From Rahnella aquatilis CIP 78.65 = ATCC 33071 (lineage in GTDB: Bacteria; Pseudomonadota; Gammaproteobacteria; Enterobacterales; Enterobacteriaceae): a DNA stretch of 64,000 bases. The stretch spans positions 62,001 through 126,000 of the forward strand of contig NC_016835.1 in NCBI RefSeq assembly GCF_000241955.1, read 5' to 3'. A model generated the notes under the pieces. That model did not search any database, was not told where the DNA came from, and saw nothing but the letters and a program-made list of their open reading frames with translations. Shown one piece after another: positions 8,553 to 14,691 of the stretch; the first letter of the stretch is position 1; every line of letters starts with the position of its first letter. Position numbers and translations under genes: made by a program.

Positions 8553-8918
8553 TTTTCGTCCTGCCTTTTGTAGGGTTAAACACAAAAAAGTCAGTCCGTC
8601 CGTGGCCCGAGGACTTGTTATAGAATGGTTAAAAGAGAGCGACAATTGCGAGATATTATAAATTTCTTATGATTTTTGTTTTGTGTGATACCGGTAACAT
8701 GATTAGGTAAAGGCCCGCTTCGTTCCATAATTCCCGTCATTAATCTGCATTCAGCGCCGTATTGCCCAAAAAATCCTCAGACACTCTGTCACCAGCCACA
8801 TGATGAACGCTCATCAATAATAAACATCCGAAAATCAAATCATTACGATGTCCGCTAATTGTTTTCGGCGATTGATGGGCGTAATTTATACCCTTACTTC
8901 TAAAAGGGACTTACTAAA
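8553..8918. other. Divergent promoter region between the GPH operon and hcp
   Basis: This 366-base gap carries the promoters of the leftward GPH/GH31 operon and of the rightward hcp cassette. Apart from the operator-like palindrome at 8686-8699 and AT-rich tracts, nothing distinct was seen. The hcp ribosome site AAAAGGGAC lies at 8901-8909. Confidence 0.5.
8686..8699. promoter_or_regulatory. LacI/GntR-type operator candidate
   Basis: TGATACC/GGTAACA is a near-perfect palindrome centred on CG, the hallmark of LacI-family operators, and it resembles the E. coli GntR-type site TGTTACCGGTAACA. It lies upstream of the GPH symporter start, where a repressor would block transcription. No LacI-family gene is adjacent; the only one in the window is at 25104. 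Confidence 0.45.
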
Positions 8919-9401
8919 ATGGCAATACCAGCTTACCTATGGCTTAAAGACGACGGCGGCGCAGACATCAAAGGATCTGTCGATGTGAATGGGCGTGAGG
9001 GGAGTATTGAGGTTCTGGGTTTCGGTCACGGCTTGTTTTTACCTACTGACAACAACACAGGCAAGATCACCGGTACTCGTGTACATTCCGCGCTGACTTT
9101 TGAAAAAGAATTCGACAGCTCATCGCCCTACCTTTACAAGGCCGTCGCAAAAGGCCAAACCTTAAAATCTGCGGAGATAAGGTGGTACAGGATCAACGAT
9201 GCTGGTCAGGAAGCTGAATATTTCAATATGCTGATGGAAAATGTAAAGGTCGTTTCTGTTTGCCCGCTAATGCATGATTGCAAAAACCCTGCCACTGAAA
9301 AACATAACCACCTTGAGTCAATTTCACTGCGTTACGAGCGGATCACGTGGAAACATTGCGATGGGAATATCATTTTTTCAGATGCATGGAATGACAGATG
9401 A
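8919..9401 (+). CDS. hcp: Hcp (TssD), T6SS inner tube protein
   Basis: A 160-residue Hcp-family protein: MAIPAYLWLKDDGG at the start, SVDVNGREGSIEVLGFGHGL, then the C-terminal SDAWNDR. Hcp forms hexameric rings that stack into the type VI secretion tube and can carry small effectors in their lumen. No other T6SS structural gene is in the window, so this is an orphan hcp that would rely on a secretion locus elsewhere. Its stop codon overlaps the next start (ATGA), coupling it to the downstream effector gene. The cassette is AT-richer than its flanks, which suggests acquisition. Confidence 0.92.
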   Translation: MAIPAYLWLKDDGGADIKGSVDVNGREGSIEVLGFGHGLFLPTDNNTGKITGTRVHSALTFEKEFDSSSPYLYKAVAKGQTLKSAEIRWYRINDAGQEAEYFNMLMENVKVVSVCPLMHDCKNPATEKHNHLESISLRYERITWKHCDGNIIFSDAWNDR

Positions 9402-9873
9402 TCAAGTGTACGTTTCGGTTAAACGGAGCGGGTATATCAACGCTAAGTTGCCCGGGAATTGGTTTTTTCCCTGCATACTCAGGCAATCCCGCACAGCGCA
9501 ACGATCCTGAACAGACAGCGGTAAAAAACATAGGACCACTACCACCAGGCAGGTACTACATCGTATCCCGCCCTGGGGGGGTTTAATGTACAAGCAGCGT
9601 GATTGGCTTAAGTCAATTGTCAGCGGTTCAGATCATGCAGCGTGGTTTGCATTATTTCGCGATGATAGCTTGATTGATGACACGACTTTCATTGAGGATG
9701 TCGAACGTGGAAATTTCAGATTACATCCGGCTGGATATCAGGGGACAAGTAACGGCTGCATAACATTTACCAGTAAGTCACACTTCGATATCCTTCGAGA
9801 GGCATTACTCAAGACACCAACCACGATGGTTAGCCCAACAATGAAAGCGTTTGGCACAGTGCAGGTGTACTAA
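9398..9873 (+). pseudogene. DUF2778/Tlde1-like L,D-transpeptidase effector, frameshifted at a G7 tract
   Basis: Two frames together spell one T6SS effector of the DUF2778 (Tlde1-like) type, which acts on peptidoglycan tetrapeptides in the target periplasm. The first part (9398-9586) reads IKCTFRLNG, FPAYSG, IGPLPPGRYYIVSRPGG and then hits a stop. The second (from about 9576) reads MYKQRDWLKSI, WFALFRDD, FRLHPAGYQGTSNGCITF, which contains the expected catalytic His and Cys. The break is a run of seven G at 9575-9581; eight G would restore a continuous protein of about 158 residues. This could be phase variation, transcriptional slippage, true decay or a sequencing error. The start overlaps the hcp stop and the end overlaps the immunity gene start. 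Confidence 0.75.
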
Positions 9874-10115
9874 TGAAGCCATACCAATATGTTCTGATCT
9901 GGATGGCTGGCTCGGCGTCTTTTGTCGTAATACTCGTCACCATTTTCGCCTTAATACCCGAAAATATCGCGTACTCACTTTTGACAGAAAAAACAGGTTT
10001 TATAACAGAAGAATCATGGGCAAATATCTTTATGACCTTTATCCATCTAACTTCATTCCTGTTGAACATTTCACTGATCTGGCTTGTTGCCTTTTTACTT
10101 AAAAAGAAAAAGTAG
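9873..10115 (+). CDS. Small two-helix membrane protein, candidate immunity protein
   Basis: An 80-residue protein with two hydrophobic helices (about residues 7-27 and 50-75), a roughly 20-residue loop between them, and a Lys-rich C-terminus. The start overlaps the effector stop (TAATG), the normal arrangement for a T6SS effector-immunity pair. Position and membrane topology suggest it protects the producer from its own periplasm-acting effector. I do not recognise a named family, so the function is inferred from context only. Confidence 0.65.
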   Translation: MKPYQYVLIWMAGSASFVVILVTIFALIPENIAYSLLTEKTGFITEESWANIFMTFIHLTSFLLNISLIWLVAFLLKKKK

Positions 10116-10125
10116 CCAAAGCCTG

Positions 10126-10170
10126 GCTAGTATTCAATACAGTGATGCATGGAATGACCGCTTATGGTGA
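10126..10170 (+). pseudogene. Remnant of a second hcp C-terminus
   Basis: The frame reads ASIQYSDAWNDRLW then stop. The part SDAWNDR is identical to the end of the intact Hcp at 8919-9401, and 15 consecutive bases (GATGCATGGAATGAC) match it exactly. It sits directly before the DUF1493 gene, whose ATG lies within it, just as the effector start overlaps the intact hcp end. This looks like the seam left when one hcp-effector cassette was inserted ahead of, or replaced, another. Confidence 0.6.
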
Positions 10171-10490
10171 ATAACCAGGATGTCATAGATTGGTATAACT
10201 TAGGATGGAATAAGACGGGTAAATGGCCTGTCACGATTGATACCAGTCTTACTACAGGACGCTATGTCTGGGTTTGGGAGACAGGCGAAGAAATCATGAC
10301 AAGCTATTTCAAGACCTTTGGAGTAGACACAGAGGGATTCAATTTCCTGAAATACTGGCCTGATGAAAAGGGCATGATTCCAAATTTCCTGTTACCTAAA
10401 TCATGCCGAGTGAAGTATATCGAACCCGCTCCGCTAACACTGAGAATGCTTGCAGAATCGGCGCGAGCCGGTAAATGGCTCTATGACTAA
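10164..10490 (+). CDS. DUF1493 family protein
   Basis: A soluble 108-residue protein that ends PLTLRMLAESARAGKWLYD, the typical DUF1493 C-terminus, with the central FGVDTEGFNFLKYWPDE segment also family-like. The function of the family was unknown to me; members are often found in effector-immunity islands of enterobacteria. Here the gene follows the hcp-tail remnant and ends the island before a terminator, so it may be an orphan immunity gene or a leftover of an earlier cassette. Confidence 0.7.
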   Translation: MVNNQDVIDWYNLGWNKTGKWPVTIDTSLTTGRYVWVWETGEEIMTSYFKTFGVDTEGFNFLKYWPDEKGMIPNFLLPKSCRVKYIEPAPLTLRMLAESARAGKWLYD

Positions 10491-10527
10491 CTCAACCTGG
10501 ATATCGGCCTTTTAATCATAATCCTAA

Positions 10528-10550
10528 CCCGGCTAAATGCCGGGTTTTTT
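10528..10550 (+). terminator. Intrinsic terminator of the hcp cassette
   Basis: CCCGGC-TAAAT-GCCGGG followed by six T. It closes the rightward hcp-to-DUF1493 unit. Confidence 0.85.
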
Positions 10551-10758
10551 ACATGCACGGTATATCGTCAAACTCATCTGTCATAGCATCATTGATAATA
10601 TGCGTAACAACATCGAAAATTATTGTCGCCCCCTCGAAACCACCGCCATCGCTCAGGATGTCTGACTCAGGCCGCATCAGGGGATGGATGCCAGCGGAGA
10701 GTGAACGGTTGGAAGGAGGTTATACACGGTCAATGACGGAGAACTAACAGGAGTTTTT

Positions 10759-11292
10759 ATGATTGAAGAAGTCGTGTTACTTGATGTTAAAAATCAACCG
10801 GCGGGTACGATGGATAAAGCGCTGGTGCACACCGACCAGACACCCTTGCATCTTGCATTTTCCTGCTACATTCACAACGATCGCGGCGAAATCCTGCTGA
10901 CACGACGCGCCCTGAGCAAAGTGGCCTGGCCCGGCGTCTGGACAAATTCTGTCTGCGGACACCCGCTGCCGGGCGAATCCCTTCAGGCGGCAGTTTACCG
11001 TCGCTGTCAGTACGAACTGGGATTATCCGTTGAGCACATCACCTCGCTGGTTGATGAATTTCAGTATCGTGCCACCGATGCATCCGGGATTGTCGAAAAC
11101 GAATTTTGCCCGATATTTGCCGCTTTCACCCGCCAGCCCCCGGCGCCGCGCGATTCTGAAGTTATGGATTATCAGTGGGTTAAGCCGGAAGATTTGCAGA
11201 ACAGCGTTCGGGCAACGCCCTGGGCATTCAGCCCGTGGATGGTGTTACAGCTCGGTCAGATTACGCAGGAAAACCTGAGTCTGCTGGGGTGA
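10759..11292 (+). CDS. idi: Isopentenyl-diphosphate delta-isomerase, type I
   Basis: A 177-residue Nudix-fold isomerase that interconverts isopentenyl and dimethylallyl diphosphate. Visible motifs are TPLHLAFSCY, the catalytic Cys in NSVCGHP (about residue 66), the Nudix-like GESLQAAVYRRCQYELG, and the C-terminal FSPWMVLQL. AACAGGAG precedes the ATG. The enzyme balances prenyl precursors made by the MEP pathway. No carotenoid genes are nearby. Its last 48 bases overlap the convergent P-loop kinase gene. Confidence 0.92.
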   Translation: MIEEVVLLDVKNQPAGTMDKALVHTDQTPLHLAFSCYIHNDRGEILLTRRALSKVAWPGVWTNSVCGHPLPGESLQAAVYRRCQYELGLSVEHITSLVDEFQYRATDASGIVENEFCPIFAAFTRQPPAPRDSEVMDYQWVKPEDLQNSVRATPWAFSPWMVLQLGQITQENLSLLG

Positions 11293-11781
11293 TTTCAGAC
11301 GGACAAAGCGTACATGCTGCCAGTCAGGATCGTTAAACAATGCCTGATAGTAGCGACGGTTTTTCGCGTACGTTTTCAGCGTCCACAGAATAATTGAATC
11401 CCGGCTGAAAAAGCTTTTACGAAACGACTCGCGATTCCCCGTTCCTGCCCAGATTTCCTTTTGGCCCCATGCCCGTATGAAGACGCGTTTCACCGCCTGA
11501 TATAACGTTCGCCCGAACGAATAATCCACCCACACGATCATATCGATTTCGCGCCATTTCACGGGCTGCGTGCGTTTGTAATTTCCGTCGATCACCCAGC
11601 CGTCACTGGCCGCCAGTTTTCCTGCCAGACGGGCAAAAAACTCGTCATCCGGCGTACCCTGCCAGTCCGGCTTCCAGAACAGCGCATCCAGTTCAATATA
11701 AGGAATATTCAGTTTCTGAGAAATGTTGCGTGCCAGCGTCGATTTCCCGCTCCCGCTGGTACCAATGACATTGATTTTCAC
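11245..11781 (-). CDS. P-loop NTPase, adenylate/shikimate-kinase-like (FlaR-like)
   Basis: A 178-residue soluble protein with the Walker A motif GTSGSGKSTLA at residues 8-18, then PYIELDALFWKPDWQ and a WVIDGNYKR segment, as in the small adenylate-kinase-like 'DNA topology modulation FlaR-related' group. It is likely a nucleotide or small-molecule kinase; the substrate is unknown. The gene converges on idi with a 48-base coding overlap. No operon partner is evident. Confidence 0.75.
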   Translation of the reverse strand: MKINVIGTSGSGKSTLARNISQKLNIPYIELDALFWKPDWQGTPDDEFFARLAGKLAASDGWVIDGNYKRTQPVKWREIDMIVWVDYSFGRTLYQAVKRVFIRAWGQKEIWAGTGNRESFRKSFFSRDSIILWTLKTYAKNRRYYQALFNDPDWQHVRFVRLKSPQQTQVFLRNLTEL

Positions 11782-11967
11782 CGCATGACTCCTTATTCGC
11801 TGCCGGATTTACATCGGGCCTGTACTAAAAAGGGCACATATTCTGCCGTAACGCATTTCACTTGTACAGGCAGATGAATTCACGCCCGAAACCATTAAGC
11901 GCGGAACTAAATTGCCACGTGAATGTATTGACGCGCCGGAGAGATGAACTATTTGTGCTTTTTTTTC

Positions 11968-12045
11968 GATTGCTAGCAACTAAATTTAAGATATTTCGCA
12001 GCCATACCTGTACAGATTCGCAATCTTTGTATAACTTTCTGTTAC
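11968..12045 (+). promoter_or_regulatory. Promoter element shared with the ycgZ locus (copy A)
   Basis: Blocks ATTGCTA, ATACCTGTACA and TTGTATAACTTT occur in the same order and nearly the same spacing as at 33971-34052. TATAAC is a good sigma70 -10 hexamer. CCTGTACA may be part of an operator. The match upstream of two related genes implies common control. Confidence 0.6.
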
Positions 12046-12090
12046 CCCTGCTTCATCATTAGTCCGTCTATTACGGGCGTATTCAGCCTG

Positions 12091-12136
12091 ACCTTTGGAA
12101 GAAAAATTGGATTTCCCTTCTTCCAAAGGTTTTTTT
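12091..12136 (+). terminator. Intrinsic terminator inside the leader (hairpin 1)
   Basis: ACCTTTGGAAGAA and its exact complement TTCTTCCAAAGGT enclose a 14-nt loop and are followed by seven T. No gene ends upstream on this strand, so this terminator ends either a small RNA that starts near 12040 or an attenuated leader of the AriR-family gene. Confidence 0.7.
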
Positions 12137-12192
12137 CATGGCTGGAGTTTTCGTGATGTGCAACGCAACGAGCAGATGAGTCAGGGCCGGAA

Positions 12193-12224
12193 ATTGTGAA
12201 GAAAAACTTCACAATACTTTTTTT
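12193..12224 (+). terminator. Intrinsic terminator inside the leader (hairpin 2)
   Basis: ATTGTGAAG-AAAAA-CTTCACAAT is followed by ACTTTTTTT. It lies 56 bases after hairpin 1 and 62 bases before the coding start at 12287. Confidence 0.7.
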
Positions 12225-12286
12225 CCTGACTGGCAATAGGCACTTTTCACTAAGACAAATCCGCTGAAAAGTTTGAGGAGGTCTAC

Positions 12287-12544
12287 ATGCAAATCGAAGC
12301 AGAACAAACAGTTACAGAAATCAGTGATTATTTAAATGCGCGGGAAACGCCGACATTAAGCGAAGTTGAGATCCTCGGGACCCTTGTTTCAGGACTTCTC
12401 GCCAGCCACTATCCGGTGAGCAATAAGGCCATCATTCAAGGTCTGGTGCGTCAGCTGGAACAGGAGACCAACATCAGTAATCAGCAGGCTTGCCGTAACT
12501 TGCTGGAACTGGTGCTGCTTTCTACGCAAGACGATGTGATTTAA
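12287..12544 (+). CDS. YmgB/AriR-family small regulatory protein
   Basis: An 85-residue protein of the AriR/YmgB family, whose founding member in E. coli dimerises and affects biofilm formation and acid resistance downstream of blue-light and cold signals. The signature helix VSNKAIIQGLVRQLEQET followed by ACRNLLELVLLSTQDD aligns well with AriR. GAGGAGG lies six bases before the ATG. It stands alone, 22 kb from the ycgZ-ymgA-ariR-like cluster, but shares that cluster's upstream element. The structured leader suggests post-transcriptional control. The molecular role of the family is not firmly established. Confidence 0.82.
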   Translation: MQIEAEQTVTEISDYLNARETPTLSEVEILGTLVSGLLASHYPVSNKAIIQGLVRQLEQETNISNQQACRNLLELVLLSTQDDVI

Positions 12545-12585
12545 AAAATATTACCGGCCTGTTAAATATGATGTTAACAGGCCGG
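12541..12585 (-). terminator. Terminator between the AriR-family gene and qorB
   Basis: CCGGCCTGTTAA and TTAACAGGCCGG form a 12-bp stem with an 8-nt loop. Read leftward it is followed by TAATATTTTTT, so it mainly ends qorB transcripts; it may also slow the convergent AriR-family message. Confidence 0.75.
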
Positions 12586-12603
12586 AGCGTAATAACTGTT
12601 TTG

Positions 12604-13461
12604 TTAAAGCGTTTTCAGCGTTGCGGCGATCACATCTTTAACAGGCGTGGTCGGGCGACCAATCAGTTTGCTCAATGTATGAGAATCATCAAACAAGCCG
12701 CCTTTCCCTGCACCCGCATCAGAATCCGCCAGCATATTCGCCAGTCCTTCCGGTAACCCGGCACCAAGCAGCGCTTTAGCAAATTCCGCTTCCGGCAGGT
12801 TGATGTAATCGACTTTTTTACCGGACTGACGGGCAATTTCAGCAGTGAATTCGGTCAGGGTGTAGGCATCATCTCCGGCCAGTTCATAGATTTTACCGGC
12901 CTGATTTTCCTGCGTCAGCACGGCCGCAGCGGCTTCAGCGTAATCCTGACGCGCCGCGGAAGAAATTTTTCCTTCGCCGACGGAACCAATAAACGCGTTA
13001 TGCGCCAGTGCCGGGGCGATACTCGCCGCATAGTTTTCGGTGTACCAGCCGTTACGCAACAGCACGAAGGGCACGCCAGATTCGCTTAATGCTTTTTCGG
13101 TCGCACGGTGTTCAACACCCAGTCCCAGCGGACTTTTGTCTGCATGAAGCAGGCTGGTGTAAGCCAGCAGTTTCACACCTGCGCGTTTTGCTGCGTCGAT
13201 GACCGCATTATGTTGTGCTTCACGCTGACCGACTTCACTGGAAGAAATCAGCAGCAGTTTTTCGACGCCTTTAAAAGCAGAATCCAGGGTAGCGGGCTGG
13301 CTGTAATCAGCCTGACGCACTTCAATACCCAGATCTGCCAGATCCTGGGCTTTTTGCGGATTACGCACCGCAGCAATAATCTGATTTGCAGGTACTTTTT
13401 TCAGCAGTGCGGCAATAACAAGGCGGCCTAACTGGCCGGTAGCACCGGTAATGGCGATCAT
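12604..13461 (-). CDS. qorB: NAD(P)H:quinone oxidoreductase QorB (YtfG)
   Basis: A 285-residue atypical short-chain dehydrogenase/NmrA-like protein. The N-terminal ITGATGQLG dinucleotide-binding loop, IISSS-like strand (LLISSSEVGQR) and YTSLLHAD segment match E. coli QorB (286 residues), which reduces quinones with NADPH. Cytoplasmic, no membrane helix. It is transcribed away from a HxlR regulator 115 bases upstream, the same pairing as ytfG-ytfH, so control by that regulator is likely. Confidence 0.9.
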   Translation of the reverse strand: MIAITGATGQLGRLVIAALLKKVPANQIIAAVRNPQKAQDLADLGIEVRQADYSQPATLDSAFKGVEKLLLISSSEVGQREAQHNAVIDAAKRAGVKLLAYTSLLHADKSPLGLGVEHRATEKALSESGVPFVLLRNGWYTENYAASIAPALAHNAFIGSVGEGKISSAARQDYAEAAAAVLTQENQAGKIYELAGDDAYTLTEFTAEIARQSGKKVDYINLPEAEFAKALLGAGLPEGLANMLADSDAGAGKGGLFDDSHTLSKLIGRPTTPVKDVIAATLKTL

Positions 13462-13540
13462 AGGGGTTTCTCCAAAAAAGTATTCAATTTATGCTTTAAA
13501 GACGCTAAAAGCGTCGCCGTAAACACATCCTATGCGATAC

Positions 13541-13575
13541 ACTAACTTTACGTAAGTACATACCCAAAGGTTAGT
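13541..13575. promoter_or_regulatory. Operator candidate between qorB and its HxlR regulator
   Basis: ACTAACTTTA and a facing AAGGTTAGT flank a TTACGTAA palindrome (13549-13556 region). The sites sit directly before the HxlR ATG and within the divergent promoter, suited to control of both genes. Confidence 0.5.
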
Positions 13576-13992
13576 ATGAAAATAATTTCCTCTGAGCAAC
13601 CCGCTGAACGTTTGCCACTCTCCGAACAAATCCGCCGGGGCGAAGTCCTGAATCCCAACTGCCCGTCGCGCGAAATCCTGCGCCACATCACCAGCCGCTG
13701 GGGATTACTGATCCTGATCGCGCTCAGTGATAACACTCTGCGCTTTAGCGAACTGCGCCGCAAAGTCGGGGGAGTCAGCGAAAAAATGCTGGCGCAAACT
13801 TTACAGTCTCTCGAAGAAGACGGTTTCATCGACCGCCGTTCTTATCCGGTGGTGCCGCCGCATGTGGAATATTCTCTGACCCCGCTCGGCATCGAAGTCA
13901 AAGATCAGGTTGCCGGACTCGCCGACTGGCTGGAATCGAATCTGCATCGTGTTATGAAACAGCGTAGCTTGCGTATCGCAGGCACGCAGTAA
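13576..13992 (+). CDS. HxlR-family winged-helix regulator (YtfH-like)
   Basis: A 138-residue MarR-like winged-helix protein. NPNCPSREILRHITSRWGLLILIAL is the HxlR signature with a conserved Cys (about residue 29) that in relatives senses oxidants or electrophiles. The helix-turn-helix FSELRRKVGGVSEKMLAQTLQSLEEDG and the wing VPPHVEYSLTPLG follow. It probably represses divergent qorB, and possibly itself, through the inverted sites at 13541-13575, releasing DNA when quinone-type electrophiles oxidise the Cys. That mechanism is inferred from relatives. Confidence 0.85.
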   Translation: MKIISSEQPAERLPLSEQIRRGEVLNPNCPSREILRHITSRWGLLILIALSDNTLRFSELRRKVGGVSEKMLAQTLQSLEEDGFIDRRSYPVVPPHVEYSLTPLGIEVKDQVAGLADWLESNLHRVMKQRSLRIAGTQ

Positions 13993-14110
13993 TTAACAAA
14001 AAAACTTAACAAGTCCGCAAAAATTCTCACCTATCATTGATTCAACCCACCGACTAACATCATTTCATTGATTCGATAAAACCTTTTATTTTAATCAGCT
14101 GAGGTGATGT

Positions 14111-14677
14111 ATGTCCCCGTCCCAGACCCACAAGCAACATGTCACGCTCGTTATTACCCATAAGATTGCGCCAGCCAGCGAAGCGCAATACGAAGCCTGG
14201 CTGAATAAAATTATGCCGCAGGCCAGTACTTTTCCGGGGCATCTGGGCGTCAACGTCATCCGCCCGAGCCGCAGCGGCGATGCTTACACTATTCTGGTGC
14301 GTTTCGACACGCTGGAAAATCTCAACGCCTGGCACAACTCGGATCTGCGTAAACAACTGGTGGCAGAAGTCAGTCCGCTGTTGTTGCAAAACGACAATAC
14401 CGAAGTGCGCCCTGGTGCCGAATTCTGGTTCACCCCGCCGAATGCGAATGTCCGTCCGCCAGCCCGCTGGAAACAGTATCTGCTGACCTTGGGCGTGATT
14501 TACCCATCGACTCACCTTGTGCCCTGGTTTTGGGGGCAGTTTTTGCCACAGCTTAAAGGCACCGAAGGCGGTCATTTACTCAATGACGCCACAGTCGTCG
14601 GGCTGGTGGTTTTCCTCTGGATGCCGATCGTTACACGCGTATTTCATTCATGGCTGACGCGCTCTTCCGCGCAATAA
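14111..14677 (+). CDS. Antibiotic biosynthesis monooxygenase (ABM) domain protein with C-terminal membrane anchor
   Basis: A 188-residue protein. Residues 10-105 form an ABM/ferredoxin-like fold (VTLVITHKIAPASEAQYEAWLNKI, FPGHLGVNVIRP, YTILVRFDTLENLNAWHNSD). The C-terminal third carries two hydrophobic helices (about 122-145 and 163-180). ABM proteins include cofactor-free monooxygenases, though many have unknown substrates. It lies 14 bases upstream of the amidohydrolase gene and is probably cotranscribed with it. GAGGTGATGT precedes the start. Confidence 0.75.
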   Translation: MSPSQTHKQHVTLVITHKIAPASEAQYEAWLNKIMPQASTFPGHLGVNVIRPSRSGDAYTILVRFDTLENLNAWHNSDLRKQLVAEVSPLLLQNDNTEVRPGAEFWFTPPNANVRPPARWKQYLLTLGVIYPSTHLVPWFWGQFLPQLKGTEGGHLLNDATVVGLVVFLWMPIVTRVFHSWLTRSSAQ

Positions 14678-14691
14678 CAGGAGATTTTCCA

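Larger units (their letters stand above)
11782..12286. other. Long leader/promoter region upstream of an AriR-family gene
   Basis: This 505-base gap holds the promoter of the leftward kinase gene and, on the plus strand, a promoter element at 11968-12045 shared with ycgZ, two successive terminator-like hairpins (12091-12136 and 12193-12224) and a further hairpin ACTTTTCA/TGAAAAGT (12242-12272) just before the ribosome site GAGGAGG. No coding sequence was recognised. Confidence 0.6.

Noticed and set aside
10553..10747. 64-residue plus-strand ORF before idi
   Set aside because: It starts inside the tail of a terminator, has no ribosome site and no recognisable motif; it looks like chance.
11968..12045. 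LuxR-type lux box
   Set aside because: CCTGTACA matches one half only; the opposing half needed for a 20-bp lux box is absent in both copies, so the name is not justified.
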